DNA of 36,837 nucleotides from assembly GCF_018881905.1 (NCBI RefSeq), contig NZ_JACVPM010000006.1, positions 1 through 36,837 of the forward strand. Reading direction: 5' to 3'. The DNA comes from Polynucleobacter sp. MG-27-Goln-C1. GTDB lineage: Bacteria; Pseudomonadota; Gammaproteobacteria; Burkholderiales; Burkholderiaceae. Below are positions 9,506 to 16,368 of this stretch, in pieces (positions within the stretch are counted from its first letter, which is position 1; each line of letters opens with the position of its first letter). The translations under genes and the position numbers were made by a program. The notes below the pieces were generated by a model. The model was not told where the DNA came from. It searched no databases and saw only the letters and a program-made list of their open reading frames with translations.

Positions 9506-10927
9506 TTATCTCTGAAGAGGCAGTCTGACCCTGAATATAGCGCCTTGACTAGCTGAATCCTCGTGCCATATAGCGCCGTCATATCTAGTAATTATGTGCT
9601 TGCACAGCCACAGCCCTAAGCCCATGCCTGACTGCTTGGTAGTGTTGAGTAACTCAAATAGATTTTGCTTAAACTGGGCCGGCACTCCCGCCCCACTATC
9701 TGTAATGCTGAAATTAACCAAGTCTCTATCCGCAAATGCTTCAATCTGGATGACACCATCAGACATAGCCGAGCTTGTTATGGATTGAATCGCATTGTTA
9801 AGCAAATTTAAAATCACTTGCTCAATTTCGCTGGCGCTCACCTTGATGATGAGGCCAGATTCCACCCTTAACTGAATTTGAATCTGTTTAGCCTTCAGCT
9901 CTGGCTTAACAATATCCAAGACCTTGGCGATCAAATCTCCCAAGTCATACTCTTGTGTCTGCAAGTCAGCCTCAGTAAAGATGGACCTCAAGGATTTCAC
10001 AATCGTTGCCGCTCTATTGTTATCAAACTCAAGTGCATCTAAAACCTCTTTACCGATATCCGCGCTAAGTAAGCCTTGCTCTAACTTCATTCTCAAAAAT
10101 TGAATATTGAGATTGGAGGCTCCTGATGGTTGATTGAGTTCATGAGCAATTGAAGCTGAGAGTGCGCCAGTAGCTGCAGTCTTATTGGCTTTCAATAGAT
10201 TAGCAATTAAAGACTCGCGCTCTAAAAGCAAGTCGCGAACACGTATGTTGTCCTCTATGTTTTTGGCGTTTTCATTGCTTAAGGTTTCAGCCCAGAACCC
10301 TAAAATAGAAACATAGGATAAGATGGTAAAGGAGACTCCGAACCACCTTACTAAGGTGCTTACGAAGGGTTCTTCATACAAATTAATATTGCCCACTGTG
10401 GTTGCCGAAAGAACCATCCATAGACGAATTAATCCAAGCACCAACTCAGCAAAGGTGGTGAGCATTAAAAAATCAAGTTGGATATGACGGCTTTTTTTAC
10501 GGGCAATGAATAACTCAATCAAGATCCACACAAGACAGGCTATTAGTACACAAACTACAAATAGAACCCTAGCTTGAAATGTGCCGTGCTGTCGCAAATA
10601 TTCAAATACAAAAGCAAAGAAAATAAAAAGGGCTGGTGATACCCGGATCAATCTCTTGGTCGATCCAGCATTAATTGATCGGCTAAATAATGCGAGAAAA
10701 AAGTATGCTGCGAAGAAAAACGTATTTGCGAGCGTCAGGAGGAACGGTGAAATAGTGGAGGCTGATGCAAAGCATAAGAACGCAATAATATTGAACCCAA
10801 GGGCAATCAACCAAAGGTTATTGAAGTTACTTAGCCTGCTCTTGCGAAAGTAAGGGATAGAGGAAATAAACAAGCCACTGAGCAAGAGTGAAAAAACTAG
10901 AAAGAGGGCTTCGTTTGCATATTTCAT
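9506..10927 (-). CDS. Membrane sensor histidine kinase with 7-TM input domain
   Basis: Residues 1-212 contain about seven hydrophobic helices (near 7-27, 35-55, 62-82, 94-112, 120-142, 152-175 and 190-212), then a linker helix and an HK catalytic core. The H-box is SIAHELNQPSG with phospho-accepting His262. The N-box is LNLLNNAIQ (Asn377/378), G1 is DSGAGVP (410-416) and G2 is GMGLGLWLCK (434-443). HELNQP is typical of the HPK4/NtrB-FixL-like kinases. No response regulator gene is adjacent, so the partner is encoded elsewhere. The kinase lies directly upstream of tpsB in the same orientation. Regulation of the adhesins is possible but not shown. Confidence 0.92.
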   Translation of the reverse strand: MKYANEALFLVFSLLLSGLFISSIPYFRKSRLSNFNNLWLIALGFNIIAFLCFASASTISPFLLTLANTFFFAAYFFLALFSRSINAGSTKRLIRVSPALFIFFAFVFEYLRQHGTFQARVLFVVCVLIACLVWILIELFIARKKSRHIQLDFLMLTTFAELVLGLIRLWMVLSATTVGNINLYEEPFVSTLVRWFGVSFTILSYVSILGFWAETLSNENAKNIEDNIRVRDLLLERESLIANLLKANKTAATGALSASIAHELNQPSGASNLNIQFLRMKLEQGLLSADIGKEVLDALEFDNNRAATIVKSLRSIFTEADLQTQEYDLGDLIAKVLDIVKPELKAKQIQIQLRVESGLIIKVSASEIEQVILNLLNNAIQSITSSAMSDGVIQIEAFADRDLVNFSITDSGAGVPAQFKQNLFELLNTTKQSGMGLGLWLCKHIITRYDGAIWHEDSASQGAIFRVRLPLQR

Positions 10928-10989
10928 GGATACAGATGCTACTACTATTTAATCAGCAGCTTACGCAAACCCATTAATAGCCTTGGTGA

Positions 10990-11271
10990 CTATAGACTCA
11001 ACTCGCTGTGCGAACCAAGCCTTGCGAGACTGAGAGTTTCTGGATCTGGCTTTGCATATATCAACACTAAATCAGGTTTAATGTGGCAATCTCTAAAATC
11101 TTTCCACTGCCCTACTAAGCTGTGATCAAAATATCGTTCTGGAAGCTCTTGATCTACAACGAGTAGATCTATCACTTCAATCAATGCAGACTCTAGGGCT
11201 GTCTTATGCCTCCCTCTTGTCTCTCTCTTGTAGTCCTTCTTGAATTGAGTAGTTCTTTCAATCCTCCGCAT
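10990..11271 (-). CDS. yafQ: YafQ-family mRNA interferase toxin
   Basis: This 93-residue toxin of the RelE/YafQ fold cleaves ribosome-bound mRNA. The catalytic residues known for E. coli YafQ line up: His50 (YFDHSL), His63 and Asp67 (DCHIKPDLVLIY) and a His at 88 (GSHSEL; His87 in E. coli). The C-terminus ends LSL, where E. coli has a Phe, a small departure that may not matter. The gene overlaps its antitoxin by 14 nt (11258-11271), as is usual for dinJ-yafQ, and follows it in the same operon. Confidence 0.9.
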   Translation of the reverse strand: MRRIERTTQFKKDYKRETRGRHKTALESALIEVIDLLVVDQELPERYFDHSLVGQWKDFRDCHIKPDLVLIYAKPDPETLSLARLGSHSELSL

Positions 11272-11521
11272 TCAAATCTTTCAGCAACTCCTTTGCTGAA
11301 CCAAAGGACATCAACTGACGCTCGCGGGCTTGGCGCATAGCTGAAATTGTCTTTGCGTTTGGAATTAGCGGCTCAAATGGCAAAGACTTTTCAGTCGCGA
11401 TCCTGACCAACATCATCCGCAATGCATCAGATACGGTCAATCCCATTGCTTCAAGGACAAGGCTGGCCTCATTTTTAATATCCGCATCTATGCGCGCGCG
11501 AACAACTGCATTTGCTGCCAT
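11258..11521 (-). CDS. dinJ: DinJ/RelB-family antitoxin
   Basis: This 87-residue protein has an N-terminal ribbon-helix-helix DNA-binding region (VVRARIDADIKNEASLVLEAMGLTVSDALRMML) and a C-terminal toxin-wrapping tail. It neutralises YafQ and represses its own promoter. The start is supported by GGAGG 7 nt upstream of the ATG. The promoter and twin palindromes at 11560-11597 lie just upstream. It is divergently arranged with nadA, 115 bp apart. Confidence 0.9.
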   Translation of the reverse strand: MAANAVVRARIDADIKNEASLVLEAMGLTVSDALRMMLVRIATEKSLPFEPLIPNAKTISAMRQARERQLMSFGSAKELLKDLNAED

Positions 11522-11559
11522 TTTTAACCTCCAGCTATGATTTTTTCTAATGTCATTTT

Positions 11560-11597
11560 TGTAGCTACATTGTAGCTACATAATCAATCCTAATCAA
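11560..11597 (-). promoter_or_regulatory. dinJ-yafQ promoter with twin palindromic operators
   Basis: On the minus strand, TTGATT (11597-11592) and TACAAT (11574-11569) are 17 nt apart, a good sigma-70 match. TGTAGCTACA occurs twice (11560-11569 and 11571-11580), 11 bp centre to centre, overlapping the -10 element. This is a typical operator layout for a ribbon-helix-helix antitoxin. The same DNA forms the upstream region of nadA on the other strand. Confidence 0.75.
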
Positions 11598-11636
11598 GTC
11601 AAATATGCGCCTGAATTAAGGAGGCTAAAATTACCC

Positions 11637-12764
11637 ATGACTTCAATAGCTAGCACCCCCATTGCCTTTGATTACCCCCAGCAAGATGCTGCTGGTGCGA
11701 CCTGCACGGCCCAAGCTTGGGCTAAGACGCCACCCCCACTCCATGGAGATCAGAAATCGGCTGTGATTGCCCGTATTAAGCAATTGCTGATCGAGAAAGA
11801 TGCTGCATTGGTGGCTCACTACTATGTTGATGGCGATATTCAGGATTTAGCGATGGAGACCGGTGGATATGTTGCCGACTCTTTAGAGATGGCACGTTTT
11901 GGTAAAAATCATTCCGCCAAGAATTTAATCGTAGCTGGCGTGCGCTTTATGGGGGAGTCTGCCAAGATTCTAAGTCCTGAAAAACGCGTGTTTATGCCAG
12001 ACTTAGATGCAACCTGCTCCTTAGATTTAGGTTGTGATGCGGCTGACTTTGCCGCCTTTAGAGCATTGCATCCAGATCGCACTGTAGTCGTCTATGCCAA
12101 TACCAGCGCCGCCGTTAAAGCCCAAGCTGATTGGATGGTAACGAGCTCTTGCGCCCTAGCAATCGTTCATCAACTCAAAGTTGAGGGCAAGAAAATTCTG
12201 TGGGCACCTGATCGTCATCTGGGTCGATATATTCAAGAGCAGACTGGCGCTGATATGTTGTTATGGAATGGCGCGTGCATTGTTCATGATGAATTTAAAG
12301 CAGTTGAATTAGAAATGTTGATGGCAGCACATCCCAATGCCAAGGTTTTGGTTCATCCAGAATCTCCCCAATCAGTGGTCGACCTTGCAGACGTTGTGGG
12401 CTCTACCTCCGCCATGATTAAGGCGGTAGTAGAAGGCTCTGCTACTGAATATATTGTGGCAACTGACAATGGCATCTTGCATCGCATGCGCCAACTCGCG
12501 CCCAATAAAGTATTGATTGAAGCCCCTACGGCTGGTAACAGCGCCACCTGCAAGAGCTGTGCGCACTGCCCTTGGATGGCCATGAATGGATTGCAAGGAA
12601 TATTGGATTGCCTAGAGAATGCCTCTGGTGAAATCTTCATCGAGGAAGATGTGCGAGTTAAGGCGCTAGGTTGCGTCGAACGCATGCTGGACTTCACCCA
12701 GAATCATCCCGACCTACTTGCCAAAGCGCAGCATGGCTTTGTCAAAAATATTGGTGCGGCTTAA
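11637..12764 (+). CDS. nadA: Quinolinate synthase NadA
   Basis: This 375-residue enzyme condenses iminoaspartate (from NadB) with dihydroxyacetone phosphate to quinolinate, using an oxygen-labile [4Fe-4S] cluster. The three family cluster cysteines are present: Cys127 ([10 protein letters not shown]), Cys214 ([11 protein letters not shown]) and Cys311 of the C-x2-C-x2-C motif CKSCAHC (305-311). [13 protein letters not shown] and [10 protein letters not shown] are also typical. An AAGGAGG ribosome site lies at 11618-11624, 12 nt before the ATG, which is somewhat long. nadC follows 50 nt downstream and is probably co-transcribed. Confidence 0.97.
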   Translation: MTSIASTPIAFDYPQQDAAGATCTAQAWAKTPPPLHGDQKSAVIARIKQLLIEKDAALVAHYYVDGDIQDLAMETGGYVADSLEMARFGKNHSAKNLIVAGVRFMGESAKILSPEKRVFMPDLDATCSLDLGCDAADFAAFRALHPDRTVVVYANTSAAVKAQADWMVTSSCALAIVHQLKVEGKKILWAPDRHLGRYIQEQTGADMLLWNGACIVHDEFKAVELEMLMAAHPNAKVLVHPESPQSVVDLADVVGSTSAMIKAVVEGSATEYIVATDNGILHRMRQLAPNKVLIEAPTAGNSATCKSCAHCPWMAMNGLQGILDCLENASGEIFIEEDVRVKALGCVERMLDFTQNHPDLLAKAQHGFVKNIGAA

Positions 12765-12814
12765 TTGCTTATTTTTACCTTTTGATTTTTCTCTTCATTT
12801 AGATCGATTCATTC

Positions 12815-13669
12815 ATGTTTGAGTACAACGAGACTTTAGAGCAAGCCCGTCAACGCAATATTGCTGATGCGCTGATGGAAGATATTGGTAAGTGCGATTG
12901 GACTGCGCAATTAGTTCCCAGTAAGCCCGTTCATGCCCAATTAATAGTTCGTGAGCAGGCTGTTCTGTGTGGAGTGGATTGGTTTGAAGGCACTCTCAAG
13001 AAATTAGATCCTGCAGCAAAAGTAACTTGGCACTACCTAGAGGGCGACTTGATGAAGCCCGATACTAAGGTTTGCGATATTGAGGCCAACTCTCGCGCCC
13101 TTCTCTCTGCTGAGCGTCCGTGTATTAACTTCTTGCAAACACTGTCGTGGACGGCCAGCATTGCGCGTCAGCATGTGGAGGCGATTGCAGGCGTGAGCCC
13201 CAATCCTAAAGGCTGCGCAGTACTCGATACACGCAAAACGATTCCCGGCTTACGGCAGGCGCAGAAGTACGCAGTGCGTGTGGGCGGCGGTCAAAACCAA
13301 CGCCTTGCTTTATGGCATGGCATCTTAATTAAAGAGAATCACATCGCTGCTGCAGGTGGTGTTGCTGCTGCAGTTAAGGCCGCCCAGGCACTAAATTCTG
13401 GGGTGGATATTCAAGTGGAGGTAGAAAGTCTTGCGGAATTAAAAGAGGCCTTGGATGCTGGAGCAAAAAGTATTTTGATTGATAACTTCACTACCGAGCA
13501 AATGAAAGAAGCTGTTGCCTTTACGAATGGTCGCGCTTTATTAGAAGCCTCTGGTGGTATCGATTTAGAGCAGATGCGTGCGATTGCTGCTACCGGCGTT
13601 GATCGCATCTCTCTTGGAAAGCTGACTAAAGATATTAAGGCAGTCGATTTTTCGATGAGAATTTTATAA
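12815..13669 (+). CDS. nadC: Nicotinate-nucleotide pyrophosphorylase (carboxylating) NadC
   Basis: This 284-residue quinolinate phosphoribosyltransferase converts quinolinate and PRPP to NaMN with release of CO2. The signature DTRKTIPGLRQAQKYAVRVGGGQNQR is present, followed by HGILIKENHI and, toward the C-terminus, EASGGIDLEQM and DRISLGKLT, which make up the substrate and phosphate sites of the alpha/beta barrel. It forms a probable operon with nadA. A toxin-antitoxin pair follows immediately downstream in the same direction. Confidence 0.97.
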   Translation: MFEYNETLEQARQRNIADALMEDIGKCDWTAQLVPSKPVHAQLIVREQAVLCGVDWFEGTLKKLDPAAKVTWHYLEGDLMKPDTKVCDIEANSRALLSAERPCINFLQTLSWTASIARQHVEAIAGVSPNPKGCAVLDTRKTIPGLRQAQKYAVRVGGGQNQRLALWHGILIKENHIAAAGGVAAAVKAAQALNSGVDIQVEVESLAELKEALDAGAKSILIDNFTTEQMKEAVAFTNGRALLEASGGIDLEQMRAIAATGVDRISLGKLTKDIKAVDFSMRIL

Positions 13670-13709
13670 GTCTTTCACCCTATTTCCCGGTCAACATCAA
13701 GCCCATTCT

Positions 13710-13740
13710 TTGACTTAGTGTATCCTATTGGATACACTAA
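13710..13740 (+). promoter_or_regulatory. Promoter and perfect palindromic operator of the RelE/HigA-like module
   Basis: TTGACT (13710-13715) and TACACT (13733-13738) are separated by 17 nt. The perfect inverted repeat TTAGTGTATCC (13715-13725), TATT, GGATACACTAA (13730-13740) spans the spacer and -10, so a bound antitoxin would block RNA polymerase. The toxin ATG is at 13744, about where transcription should begin, so the mRNA is expected to be leaderless or nearly so. Confidence 0.75.
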
Positions 13741-13743
13741 TGC

Positions 13744-14034
13744 ATGATCGAAATTAGAAAAACGGAAGAATTTATAGTCTGGCTAGATAACTTATTTGAT
13801 TTAACAGCAAGAGCGAAGATACAAGCAAGAATCAAAAGGTTGTCCGAAGGAAATCCAGGTAACACTAAATCAGTGGGTGAAAAAGTATTTGAGATGAAGA
13901 TTGATTTTGGCCCCGGGTACCGGGTGTACTACACCAAACATGGCCAGAAAATTACCATTCTTTTATTGGGTGGCGATAAAAAATCACAAAATCAAGATAT
14001 CAAACTAGCGCAACGTTTAGCGAGAAATCTATAA
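13744..14034 (+). CDS. RelE/ParE-superfamily toxin (HigB-like, addiction module killer)
   Basis: This 96-residue protein has the small RelE-fold toxin pattern: IEIRKTEEFIVWLDNL at the N-terminus, RIKRLSEGNPGNTKSVGEKVFEMKIDFGPGYRVYYTKHG in the centre and ITILLLGGDKKSQNQDI near the C-terminus. This matches the 'putative addiction module killer protein' group, in which the toxin gene precedes the antitoxin gene. Its likely activity is ribosome-dependent mRNA cleavage; the sequence alone does not prove it. No Shine-Dalgarno is available because the promoter abuts the ATG. The antitoxin starts 9 nt downstream. Confidence 0.88.
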   Translation: MIEIRKTEEFIVWLDNLFDLTARAKIQARIKRLSEGNPGNTKSVGEKVFEMKIDFGPGYRVYYTKHGQKITILLLGGDKKSQNQDIKLAQRLARNL

Positions 14035-14043
14035 AAGACTATT

Positions 14044-14346
14044 ATGAAAAAAACAATCACAACCCCATACGATGTAGCTGAACATCTACGCACACCAAAA
14101 GAAATGGCCGCCTACCTAGAAGCTTGCATAGAAGAAGCAAATGGAGATGCTGCATTTATTGCCAAGGCACTAGGGGATATTGCAAGAGCCAAAGGGATGA
14201 CTCAAGTTGCTAAAGATTCAGGGCTTACTAGAGAGAGTTTATATAAATCCCTCTCAGGCGAAAGAAGCCCAGGTTTCGATACCATCCTTAAAGTCATTGC
14301 TGCATTAGGCTTAAGCCTTCATGCTGAACCTGCCATCAAGAAATAA
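14044..14346 (+). CDS. XRE-family antitoxin (addiction module antidote)
   Basis: The product has 100 residues. A helix-turn-helix lies near residues 45-90 (IARAKGMTQVAKDSGLTRESLYKSLSGERSPGFDTILKVIAALGLSLH), preceded by the family-typical segment PYDVAEHLRTPKEMAAYLEACIEE. It is expected to bind and neutralise the preceding toxin and to repress at the palindrome 13715-13740. Its TAA is separated by one base from the convergent nadB stop codon, so no terminator fits between them. Confidence 0.9.
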   Translation: MKKTITTPYDVAEHLRTPKEMAAYLEACIEEANGDAAFIAKALGDIARAKGMTQVAKDSGLTRESLYKSLSGERSPGFDTILKVIAALGLSLHAEPAIKK

Positions 14347-14347
14347 A

Positions 14348-16009
14348 TTAAGTCTCAGCATTTTCCGAAGTACCTTCAGCCTGAGGCGTCAGAATAGTCG
14401 GATAAGAAACTGCCCAAGTACCCGGGTAGTCGCGGCTGTAATGCAGCCCCCTACTCTCTCTGCGCATGAGTGCTGATCTCACAATCAGTTCTGCACATTC
14501 CAACAAGTTACGCAACTCAATGAGGTCACGCGTCACCTTAAAGTTGGCGTAATACTCTTGCACTTCGTATCGGAGGAGTTTGATTCGATGCAGCGCTCTC
14601 TCAAGGCGTCGATTGGTTCTAACAATCCCAACGTAGTTCCACATCAATGAACGCAGCTCATCCCAGTTATGGGCAATCACCACTTGCTCATCCGCATCCT
14701 CAACCTGACTCTCATCCCATAAAGGCAAATTGGGCATAACTGGCGTCTTGAGTGCAGAGATATCTTGGGCAGCAGCTTTACCAATGACTACACACTCCAA
14801 TAGTGAGTTGCTAGCTAAGCGATTGGCGCCATGCAAGCCCGTGTAAGTTGCCTCACCTACGGCATATAAGCCTGGTAAGTCAGTTCTTCCCTTGAGGTCT
14901 GTCACCACGCCGCCACAGGTGTAATGCGCTGCCGGCACTACCGGAATGGGCTCTTTGGTGATATCCAAACCTAGACTCAGACAGCGCGCATAGATCATGG
15001 GGAAATGCTCTTTAATAAATGCCTCGCCTAAATGGGTAGCATCTAAGTGCACGTAATCTAAGCCGTGCTTTTTCATCTCAAAGTCGATTGCCCTAGCAAC
15101 AATGTCACGAGGAGCTAACTCATTGCGCTCATCATGCTCTGGCATAAAGCGAGTGCCGTTTGGTAACTTGAGTAAGCCACCCTCACCTCGCATTGCCTCG
15201 GTAATGAGGAAGGTGCGATCACTAGGGTGATACAAGCACGTCGGATGAAACTGAATAAATTCCATATTACCGACGCGGCAACCTGCACGCCAAGCCATAG
15301 CAATACCATCGCCTGTAGCAGTGTCTGGGTTGCTGGTGTATCGATAAACCTTACCAACACCACCAGTAGCCAATACTACTGATTTAGCTTCAATCGTTTC
15401 TACACGATTATTTTTAATATCTAAGGCATACACACCATAGCAACGATTTGGCTTAGTGCGCTGCGTCTTCGCATCCAAGTGACGATTGGTAATCAGATCT
15501 AAAGCAATCCAATGCTCTAGCAGTTGAATATTTTTATGAGCCCTTGCCTTATCGAGCAATACCTCGTGAATGGCTTTGCCAGTGGCATCAGCTACGTGCG
15601 CAATGCGACGTTGGCTATGACCGCCTTCACGGGTGAGATGCAAACCCATTGGGCCTGTCTCATCAGCAGTAAATGGGACGCCCTGCTCCACCAACCAACG
15701 AATAGCTTCGGCACTTTCTTCAGCGATATATCTAGCGGTAGATTCCACCACGAGGCCTGCGCCTGCATCTAAGGTGTCAGCAACATGAGAATCCACACTG
15801 TCATGTTCTTTATCAACAACCCCAACAATGCCACCCTGGGCCCAAGCAGTTGCGGCCTCACCTAGACCGCGCTTAGCCATCACGATGACTGGCTGTGTCT
15901 CGGCCATATGCAAAGCTACAGTTAGGCCCGCAAGACCCGCTCCAATAATGAGGACGGGTAATTCTGCTTTGGGATTAGCTGCTGAAGCTTGAGGTTTTGA
16001 ACTGGCCAT
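14348..16009 (-). CDS. nadB: L-aspartate oxidase NadB
   Basis: This 553-residue FAD enzyme oxidises L-aspartate to iminoaspartate, the first step of NAD synthesis, feeding NadA. It has an N-terminal dinucleotide fold (PVLIIGAGLAGLTVALHMAE, ~20-39) and the GGIVGVVDKEHDS loop. The succinate dehydrogenase/fumarate reductase-like region follows with EFIQFHPTCLY, RGEGGLLKLPNG, and PAAHYTCGGVVTDLKGRT, then HGANRLASNSLLECVV. The C-terminal helical domain carries LRRESRG-like MRRESRGLHYSRDYP. The gene is transcribed toward nadA/nadC and is separated from them by the toxin-antitoxin pair. The ParD-like gene lies 45 nt upstream in the same direction. Confidence 0.97.
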   Translation of the reverse strand: MASSKPQASAANPKAELPVLIIGAGLAGLTVALHMAETQPVIVMAKRGLGEAATAWAQGGIVGVVDKEHDSVDSHVADTLDAGAGLVVESTARYIAEESAEAIRWLVEQGVPFTADETGPMGLHLTREGGHSQRRIAHVADATGKAIHEVLLDKARAHKNIQLLEHWIALDLITNRHLDAKTQRTKPNRCYGVYALDIKNNRVETIEAKSVVLATGGVGKVYRYTSNPDTATGDGIAMAWRAGCRVGNMEFIQFHPTCLYHPSDRTFLITEAMRGEGGLLKLPNGTRFMPEHDERNELAPRDIVARAIDFEMKKHGLDYVHLDATHLGEAFIKEHFPMIYARCLSLGLDITKEPIPVVPAAHYTCGGVVTDLKGRTDLPGLYAVGEATYTGLHGANRLASNSLLECVVIGKAAAQDISALKTPVMPNLPLWDESQVEDADEQVVIAHNWDELRSLMWNYVGIVRTNRRLERALHRIKLLRYEVQEYYANFKVTRDLIELRNLLECAELIVRSALMRRESRGLHYSRDYPGTWAVSYPTILTPQAEGTSENAET

Positions 16010-16054
16010 ACTGCATTCTAAAGGGCAATCTGAATCTTAGCGCAGTGATTAGCC

Positions 16055-16273
16055 CTAAGATTTGGTTCTGGGTTTAAATGAGGAAAATTGCCCCAACTTT
16101 GATTCCTCAAGGGCTTCCAAGCACCCGGCAACAAATGGCGTTGGCAACTCAGGGTTATCCATGCAGGCCTTGCCAAACCTTGCCCAATAATTAATTTGCT
16201 CGCTAACAGAGCGAGAATTTCTCGCGCCCTCGAGTTGAGCTTGGAAATATAAAACTTTATTAATCTTGATCAT
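16055..16273 (-). CDS. ParD-like antitoxin family protein (orphan)
   Basis: This 72-residue protein resembles the ParD-like antitoxin family in SRSVSEQINYWARFGKACMDNPELPTPF. No toxin gene is adjacent, so it appears to be solitary. A GGG-containing weak ribosome site lies just before the ATG. nadB begins 45 nt downstream on the same strand, so the two may share a transcript. Whether it regulates nadB or is a remnant of a degraded module cannot be told from the sequence. Confidence 0.78.
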   Translation of the reverse strand: MIKINKVLYFQAQLEGARNSRSVSEQINYWARFGKACMDNPELPTPFVAGCLEALEESKLGQFSSFKPRTKS

Positions 16274-16321
16274 AAATACCCAATATAGCCACTCATTTAA
16301 ACATGATGAAGACTGGCAAAT

Positions 16322-16350
16322 AAAAACCCCACCATATAGGTGGGGTTTTT
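16322..16350. terminator. Bidirectional intrinsic terminator downstream of fdsA
   Basis: AAAAACCCCACC and GGTGGGGTTTTT form a perfect stem around ATATA, with A/T tracts on both sides so that it can work on either strand. It sits 19 nt past the fdsA stop codon on the minus strand and separates formate dehydrogenase from the ParD-like/nadB unit. Confidence 0.9.
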
Positions 16351-16368
16351 ATGAAACGATGTGTGACG

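Noticed and set aside
11522..11636. A riboswitch or NAD-sensing RNA leader before nadA
   Set aside because: The 5' region is too short, the only strong structure is the DinJ operator pair, and I see no fold resembling a known NAD-related motif.
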